In this document: positions 60,654-64,000 of the stretch, in pieces
How the letters are laid out: the number at the start of each line of letters is the position of its first letter
How positions within the stretch are numbered: the stretch's first letter is position 1
Assembly: GCA_964590225.1 (NCBI GenBank)
Contig: CAZPWS010000006.1
Span: 27,763 to 91,762, forward strand
Source: JAEUSG01 sp964590225
GTDB taxonomy: Bacteria > Fibrobacterota > OXYB2-FULL-49-7 > JAEUSG01
Direction of reading: 5' to 3'
DNA: 64,000 nt
Notes under the pieces: model-generated
Databases searched by the model: none
What the model was told of the DNA's origin: nothing
The model's input: the letters and a program-made list of their open reading frames with translations, nothing else
Position numbers and translations under genes: made by a program

Positions 60654-61661
60654 ATGACAAAAGGTGAAAGAATAAGGCTTGGTATTTTCTCAATATTCGG
60701 CTTTCTGCTAATTGCGCTTTTCCTATATCTCACTATAGGCCGCTCAATGCTGGAAAAAAACGACTACTATTTTGTTGAGTACACAGAAGAGTCTGTTTCG
60801 GGGCTTAACATTGGCAATGCAGTTAAAATGCGTGGCGTATCCATAGGAAAAGTTGAGGATATTTCTTTTGCCGCAAACGACCCTGGCAAAATTGTCGTCA
60901 AAATATCTGTTAAAAAAGATATCCGTATCCCTGGCGATGCGGTAGCTGTTATTGAAGTTTTTGGAATTACAGGTATGAAATATATCGACCTTGTCCGTGG
61001 CACAAACGCAGGCGCTCCACGGGAAAAGGGGTCGGTTTTACCTTCAGGCGTTTCTACCATAGGTATGGTTACAGGAAAGGCTGAGGATATCGCGCAAAAA
61101 ATTGAAGTTGCACTTAACAATATAATAGCTATTACAGGTTCCGAAAAAGTTCAAAATCTTGTAATGTCATCTTCAGAAACGGTTACAAGCATCGATCACC
61201 TCGTGAGAAATCTTAATGGGCTGATTAACGAAAACAGAACAGCCATATCTTCTATCTCGCAAAATATTAACTCTGTTTCCGGCCGTCTTGCTTCAGACGG
61301 TGCGGTTGTTGTTAACAAGGCGGTAAAAATTCTCGACCGTTTTGATTCCGCAGCAGTTGAATTTTCCCGAGTGGCTTCCAATAAGTCGATGTTGAAGGGA
61401 TTTAAGAATTTTGAAGAGGTAACTGCTGAATTGCAAAAAGGGGTAAATGGCGAACAATTGAAAAAAACGGTTGCAAATTTAAATCGGACGCTCGAAACTG
61501 CCAATCAGTCGGCCGCCGATATGGGACGCACCTTTGTTCAAAGCAGGGACAGAATCAACCAGATTCTTGATCGACTTGAAGCAACAACAAGAAATCTTTC
61601 TGATTTTACAGCTAAGATACGGGAGAATCCCTCTCTCTTAATACGAAAGCAGGAGTATTGA
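60654..61661 (+). CDS. mlaD: MlaD/Mce-domain protein (lipid transport)
   Basis: 335 aa. One N-terminal TM helix (about 11-28) is followed by the MCE domain 'YFVEYTEESVSGLNIGNAVKMRGVSIGKVEDISF' (in part) and 'VIEVFGITGMKYIDL'. A long helical C-terminus (about 160-330) has heptad-like repeats, longer than E. coli MlaD (183 aa) and more like the PqiB/YebT or plant TGD2 forms. It carries phospholipids across the periplasm as part of an ABC system. It is first in the mlaD-lipoprotein-mlaE-mlaF operon, with overlaps of 4-26 nt between genes. Confidence 0.92.
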   Translation: MTKGERIRLGIFSIFGFLLIALFLYLTIGRSMLEKNDYYFVEYTEESVSGLNIGNAVKMRGVSIGKVEDISFAANDPGKIVVKISVKKDIRIPGDAVAVIEVFGITGMKYIDLVRGTNAGAPREKGSVLPSGVSTIGMVTGKAEDIAQKIEVALNNIIAITGSEKVQNLVMSSSETVTSIDHLVRNLNGLINENRTAISSISQNINSVSGRLASDGAVVVNKAVKILDRFDSAAVEFSRVASNKSMLKGFKNFEEVTAELQKGVNGEQLKKTVANLNRTLETANQSAADMGRTFVQSRDRINQILDRLEATTRNLSDFTAKIRENPSLLIRKQEY

Positions 61662-61665
61662 TATT

Positions 61666-62304
61666 ATGGCAAATAAATTATCATTAATGATTCTGATTGT
61701 ATTCGCAGTTCACTTTTTAGCGGGTTGCGGATCATCAAAGCATATGAAGAGCCTTATAGCCTTGCGGGCAGATTTTCCGTATTCTGTTGCGCAGTCTCCG
61801 GAATATCCGTTTACAATTCTTCTTAGAGAAATCGAATCGTCAAGACTTGCAGACAATCAGAATATTGTCGTTCGCGCAAAAGACTATATCGTCCAGATAG
61901 ACAAAAAGGCTGAATGGGTTGTAAGGCCAGGAGTAGCGCTCACGGATATCATGGAAGCAGCCCTTAAAAAAGGGGTACAATGCCGTTCTATACGGAGGCG
62001 CTATTCCGATTCACGGCCTGATTTTGCAGTTGGCGGAACAATTATTGCAGTTGAGGACGATAAGCGAAACAGCAAAAGAGTGGTCCGCTTCCAGACGATT
62101 TATCAACTTATTAAAACCGCTGATGATGAGGTGGTTGTTGAAAAAAGCTATTCCCTCGAACGCCAGCTCCCTGCCAATGCTGATTACGCAGTTTTCGCTG
62201 CTGTTTTAAACAAGCTAATGAATGAAAGTGCGGAGTCGTTTGCTGCGGAAGTTTCATTAATCATTAGCGCAAATAGAGATGCGAAGAACAACAGCAAGGA
62301 TTAG
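61666..62304 (+). CDS. ABC-type transport auxiliary lipoprotein (PqiC-like)
   Basis: 212 aa. The signal ends in LAGC. 'FPYSVAQSPEYPFTILLREIESSRLADNQNIVVR' (in part), 'DKKAEWVVRPGVALTDIMEAAL' and the C-terminal helix are the pattern of the ABC_trans_aux/PqiC family: outer-membrane-linked lipoproteins that serve MCE transporters. It lies 4 nt after mlaD and overlaps mlaE by 26 nt. Confidence 0.85.
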   Translation: MANKLSLMILIVFAVHFLAGCGSSKHMKSLIALRADFPYSVAQSPEYPFTILLREIESSRLADNQNIVVRAKDYIVQIDKKAEWVVRPGVALTDIMEAALKKGVQCRSIRRRYSDSRPDFAVGGTIIAVEDDKRNSKRVVRFQTIYQLIKTADDEVVVEKSYSLERQLPANADYAVFAAVLNKLMNESAESFAAEVSLIISANRDAKNNSKD

Positions 62305-63088
62305 CCGGTTTCTTATTTGGGTGGGAATCCCCCTTGCCCATTTAGTTAATAAAAGCAGGGAGTCGGTGCTGCTGTTTGCCGAGCTTACTACACAGTCAGC
62401 TCTCTCCCTTTTCCATCAGAAAGGGATTAGGGAGGGGGAGTTTGCGAGAAATGTTACATCTATAGGTCTCTCTGCATTGCCAATATTGGGACTTGTAATG
62501 TTCCTTATTGGGTTTATAACCTCTCTTCAGTCTGCCGCTCAGCTTAGGCTCGTTGGTGCAAATATATTTGTAGCCGACCTGCTTGCCGTTGGAATAACCG
62601 CCGAAATGGGCCCTCTTATGACCGCGATTCTTATTGCTGGCCGTAGCGGTTCCGCTATTGCTTCAGAAATTGCCACAATGAAATACACAGAAGAAATAGA
62701 CGCCCTCAAGACCATGGGAGCCAACCCTGTCCGTTTTATAATGGTCCCCAAACTTTGGGCAATGCTTTTTACGCTCCCCATTCTCACTCTTTTCGCCGAT
62801 GCCATGGGCATTCTTGGCGGCACGCTTATAGCTATCACATATCTTGATTTGAGTATAGATGCCTTTACCAGAAATCTTGTTCAGGCACTTCAAATAAAGT
62901 TTCTTATCAACGGTACAATTAAAAGCGTGGTCTTTGGCACATTAATAACCGGCGTTGGCTGCCTTCAGGGTATCCGCTTTTCCGGCGGCGCGGATGGTGT
63001 CGGGCGATCCACCACGGCAGCTGTTGTCAGCTCAATTTTTGCTATAATAGCAGCTAACTCTCTTTTAAGCCTTGTTTTTTACATGTAG
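62279..63088 (+). CDS. mlaE: MlaE-family lipid ABC permease
   Basis: 269 aa. Typical length and five TM helices. 'LPILGLVMFLIGFITSLQSAAQLR', 'TAEMGPLMTAILIAGRSGSAIASEIATMKYTEEIDAL' (in part), 'MFTLPILTLFADAMGILGG' and 'GVGRSTTAAVVSSIF' are MlaE/DUF140 signatures. It works with MlaD-type and MlaF-type subunits to move phospholipids between membranes. It starts within the 3' end of the lipoprotein gene. Confidence 0.95.
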   Translation: MRRTTARISRFLIWVGIPLAHLVNKSRESVLLFAELTTQSALSLFHQKGIREGEFARNVTSIGLSALPILGLVMFLIGFITSLQSAAQLRLVGANIFVADLLAVGITAEMGPLMTAILIAGRSGSAIASEIATMKYTEEIDALKTMGANPVRFIMVPKLWAMLFTLPILTLFADAMGILGGTLIAITYLDLSIDAFTRNLVQALQIKFLINGTIKSVVFGTLITGVGCLQGIRFSGGADGVGRSTTAAVVSSIFAIIAANSLLSLVFYM

Positions 63089-63091
63089 GTA

Positions 63092-63853
63092 ATGGAGATG
63101 GATAATTTAACACTAAACTGTGCAATAGAAGTCAAGGGGCTGGTTTCTGGATACGGTAGAGGAAAAATTATCGATTCAATAACCTTCACACTCGAGCGGG
63201 GGTTAATCCATGCCGTTATAGGTACAAGCGGCTGCGGCAAGACTACGCTTCTCAAAAATATGCTTGGCCTCATGAAATACCGTGAAGGCAGTGTAAAGGT
63301 CTTGGACACCGAAATGAACAATCAGGATGAAGTTATCAAAAACGGGATACGGGAAAGAACTGGTGTTCTCTTTCAGCGGGGCGCTTTACTTAATTCAATG
63401 ACAATTGAAGATAATGTTGCTTTGCCACTTATTTTGCGTGGCGAAAAACAAAAAGATAATATTCATGAAAAGGCTCGTTCAATTCTGCAAAAGGTAGGAC
63501 TTCGCTACTCCGAAAAGAAATACCCAACTGAACTGTCTGGAGGAATGGTAAAACGGGCGGCATTGGCTCGCGCTCTTATAGGTGAACCGGAAATACTTTT
63601 TTGCGATGAACCATCAGCCGGATTGGATCCGGTAACCACAAAGGGGATTGATGAGCTTCTTTTGTCGCTTCGGGCAGAGAGTAAAATGACAGTTGTGATT
63701 ATAACTCATGATCTAGATAGCATTTTTAGAATAGCCGACAGAGTTTTATTTCTTCACGATAGAAAACTTATAGTTAATGCTCCGCTTAGCGAAGCAGCTG
63801 AATCAACTTTGCCGCCTGTAAGTGCGTTTTTTAAGAGAACCGTTTCCTGCTGA
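63092..63853 (+). CDS. mlaF: MlaF-family ABC ATPase
   Basis: 253 aa. Walker A 'GTSGCGKTTLLKNML', Q loop 'GVLFQRGALLNSMTIEDNVALP', signature 'ELSGGMVKRAALARAL', Walker B 'ILFCDEPSAGLDPVT', switch 'VVIITHDL'. This is the MlaF subgroup. It starts 3 nt after mlaE. The order here is MCE, lipoprotein, permease, ATPase, the reverse of the E. coli mlaFED order. No MlaB STAS partner is next to it. Confidence 0.95.
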   Translation: MEMDNLTLNCAIEVKGLVSGYGRGKIIDSITFTLERGLIHAVIGTSGCGKTTLLKNMLGLMKYREGSVKVLDTEMNNQDEVIKNGIRERTGVLFQRGALLNSMTIEDNVALPLILRGEKQKDNIHEKARSILQKVGLRYSEKKYPTELSGGMVKRAALARALIGEPEILFCDEPSAGLDPVTTKGIDELLLSLRAESKMTVVIITHDLDSIFRIADRVLFLHDRKLIVNAPLSEAAESTLPPVSAFFKRTVSC

Positions 63854-63886
63854 ATGCTTCTACTGGACCTTAATTTGACACAAAAA

Positions 63887-63911
63887 AACCCCTCCTAACT
63901 CAGGAGAGGTT
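63887..63911 (-). terminator. intrinsic terminator for a leftward gene beyond the window end
   Basis: Leftward, a 10-bp stem (63902-63911 with 63887-63896, one G-U pair) around a 5-nt loop is followed by seven U. The stem is GC-rich in its middle. It therefore ends transcription coming from the right. From there to base 64000 one leftward frame stays open (last 34 codons, stop inside the hairpin) but has no recognisable motif, so it may be a gene end, an RNA gene or untranslated sequence. It is not a good terminator for the rightward mlaF operon, since no U-run follows on that strand. Confidence 0.72.
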
Positions 63912-64000
63912 CATAAAATGATATCGACAAAAGAATATTATGTTTTAGCCCACATTCCTCACCTTTTTTTATGGTTCTTTCAGTAGTTATTTGAACTGCT

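Overview
The window reads as one contiguous stretch of bacterial chromosome, moderately AT-rich, densely packed, with about 57 protein genes and very short spacers. The longest gene-free stretch is 270 nt (4364-4633). I see no tRNA, rRNA, CRISPR, insertion sequence or prophage gene. The organism is a diderm (Gram-negative) bacterium: LapA/LapB-type LPS-control proteins, a GT9 heptosyltransferase-like enzyme, an Mla/Mce lipid transport operon, an RND-TolC efflux system, many lipoproteins, a CsgG-like protein and a SPOR protein all point to an outer membrane. A remnant of a FlgD-Ig-type C-terminal domain, a PEGA protein, a SUMF-fold lipoprotein and CHASE2/CHASE4 signalling proteins would fit a Fibrobacterota or neighbouring FCB-type lineage. 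That placement is inference only; a spirochaete-like diderm cannot be excluded.

Layout. 1-4363 (+): end of a beta-propeller-like gene, an RlpA-like lipoprotein, signal peptidase I, a pentapeptide-repeat protein and guaA. 4364-6278 (+): an unusual repeat/hairpin region, a small heat-shock protein, two terminator-like hairpins and a DAHP synthase. 6288-10583 (-): an operon livG-livF-paaK plus a secreted protein-arginine deiminase of the vertebrate type, the most striking gene here. 10661-13727 (+): prfC, dprA and a DivIC/FtsB-like protein. 13735-15548 (-): a lipoprotein and a CsgG-like protein. 15645-21820 (-): a tetR-tolC-MFP-RND efflux operon whose pump lacks the usual proton-relay residues. 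22005-30339 (+): a beta-helix lipoprotein, typA, galK, then STAS/PEGA, Minf_1886-like, GT2 and GT9 genes.

30314-40030 (-): a decayed gene end, then a run of leftward genes. In transcription order these are a SUMF-like lipoprotein, miaB (probable CTG start), lapA, lapB, a TPR-SPOR protein, a histidine kinase, two small proteins (one of 59 aa), hisH, hisF and a YhcC-type radical SAM protein. 40132-43485 (+): rmuC, ung and a MATE transporter, convergent with ychF. 44726-49992 (+): a CHASE4 hybrid kinase, an Ig-like lipoprotein, a STAS protein and tmk. 49961-53524: a UroD-like methyltransferase (-), a YgiQ radical SAM protein (+) and a CDF transporter (-). 53602-63853 (+): GH20 hexosaminidase, PilZ, an M28-like peptidase, a CHASE2 nucleotide cyclase and an Mce/Mla operon (substrate-binding protein, lipoprotein, permease, ATPase). 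The window closes with a leftward terminator for a gene beyond its edge.

Most of this is housekeeping plus envelope biology and signalling. The points most worth attention are the secreted arginine deiminase, the RND pump without the Asp-Asp/Lys relay, the STAS-membrane-PEGA protein, the alternative hairpins upstream of hsp20, the CTG-initiated miaB and an unannotated 59-aa gene.
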